In this document: piece by piece, positions 15,323 to 15,325 of the stretch
Layout of the letters: each line of letters begins with the position of its first letter
Position numbering within the stretch: the first letter of the stretch is position 1
NCBI GenBank assembly: GCA_964579735.1
Contig: CAZOHH010000053.1
Span: forward strand, 1-15,325
Reading direction: 5' to 3'
Length of the DNA: 15,325 bases
From: CAILLO01 sp964579735
GTDB lineage: Bacteria > Bacillota > Clostridia > Saccharofermentanales > UBA5734
Notes under the pieces: model-generated
Told to the model about the DNA's origin: nothing
What the model saw: only the letters and a program-made list of their open reading frames with translations
The model's database searches: none
Program-made: the position numbers and the translations under genes

Positions 15323-15325
15323 CCC

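Overview
This 15.3 kb window has high G+C content and is densely coded. It looks like chromosomal DNA from an anaerobic or facultatively anaerobic bacterium. A LytTR regulator beside a LiaF-like membrane protein, M42 and PepT peptidases, a butyryl-CoA-type acyl-CoA dehydrogenase, a GH29 fucosidase, many extended -10 promoters and strong AGGAGG-type ribosome binding sites suggest a Bacillota-like (Firmicutes or relative) host. No rRNA or other phylogenetic marker is present, so Spirochaetota or Chloroflexota cannot be excluded. TGA is used as stop, so the code is standard. I saw no tRNA, rRNA, CRISPR array or insertion sequence.

Layout. (1) 1-4635, minus strand: a tightly packed redox operon. 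It encodes an M42 aminopeptidase, an AprA/FrdA-like FAD flavoprotein (GTGA overlap), a small 2[4Fe-4S] ferredoxin (ATGA-type junction) and a NapH/NosR-like membrane polyferredoxin ending in an extracytoplasmic FMN-binding domain. (2) 4719-6014, minus: an AAA_14/DUF4143 ATPase, less GC-rich than its neighbours, with its own consensus promoter. (3) 6100-7641, minus: a LytTR regulator, a possible 33-residue ORF and a LiaF-like membrane protein. This unit has a terminator and a pair of 10-bp direct repeats, 21 bp apart, upstream. (4) 7734-8999, plus: a secreted or lipoprotein GSDH-fold (PQQ sugar dehydrogenase-like) protein. It overlaps tail to tail with the next operon. (5) 8981-13380, minus: peptidase T, a membrane DUF2127 domain fused to a URO-D/methyltransferase domain (ATGA overlap), and a cytoplasmic GH29 alpha-L-fucosidase. 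(6) 13554-14045, plus: a small exported protein of unknown function, divergent from pepT. (7) 14165-15322, plus: an acyl-CoA dehydrogenase behind a strong promoter with a FabT-like palindrome over the predicted transcription start.

Working together. The first operon could carry electrons between the membrane, an extracytoplasmic covalent flavin, ferredoxin clusters and a cytoplasmic flavoenzyme of unknown substrate. The pepT operon mixes peptide and glycoside catabolism with a membrane-tethered methyltransferase-like protein. The most unusual items are the DUF2127-URO-D fusion, the flavoprotein/ferredoxin/FMN-polyferredoxin operon coupled to a peptidase, the LytTR operator with its membrane partner, and the FabT-like operator at the acyl-CoA dehydrogenase.
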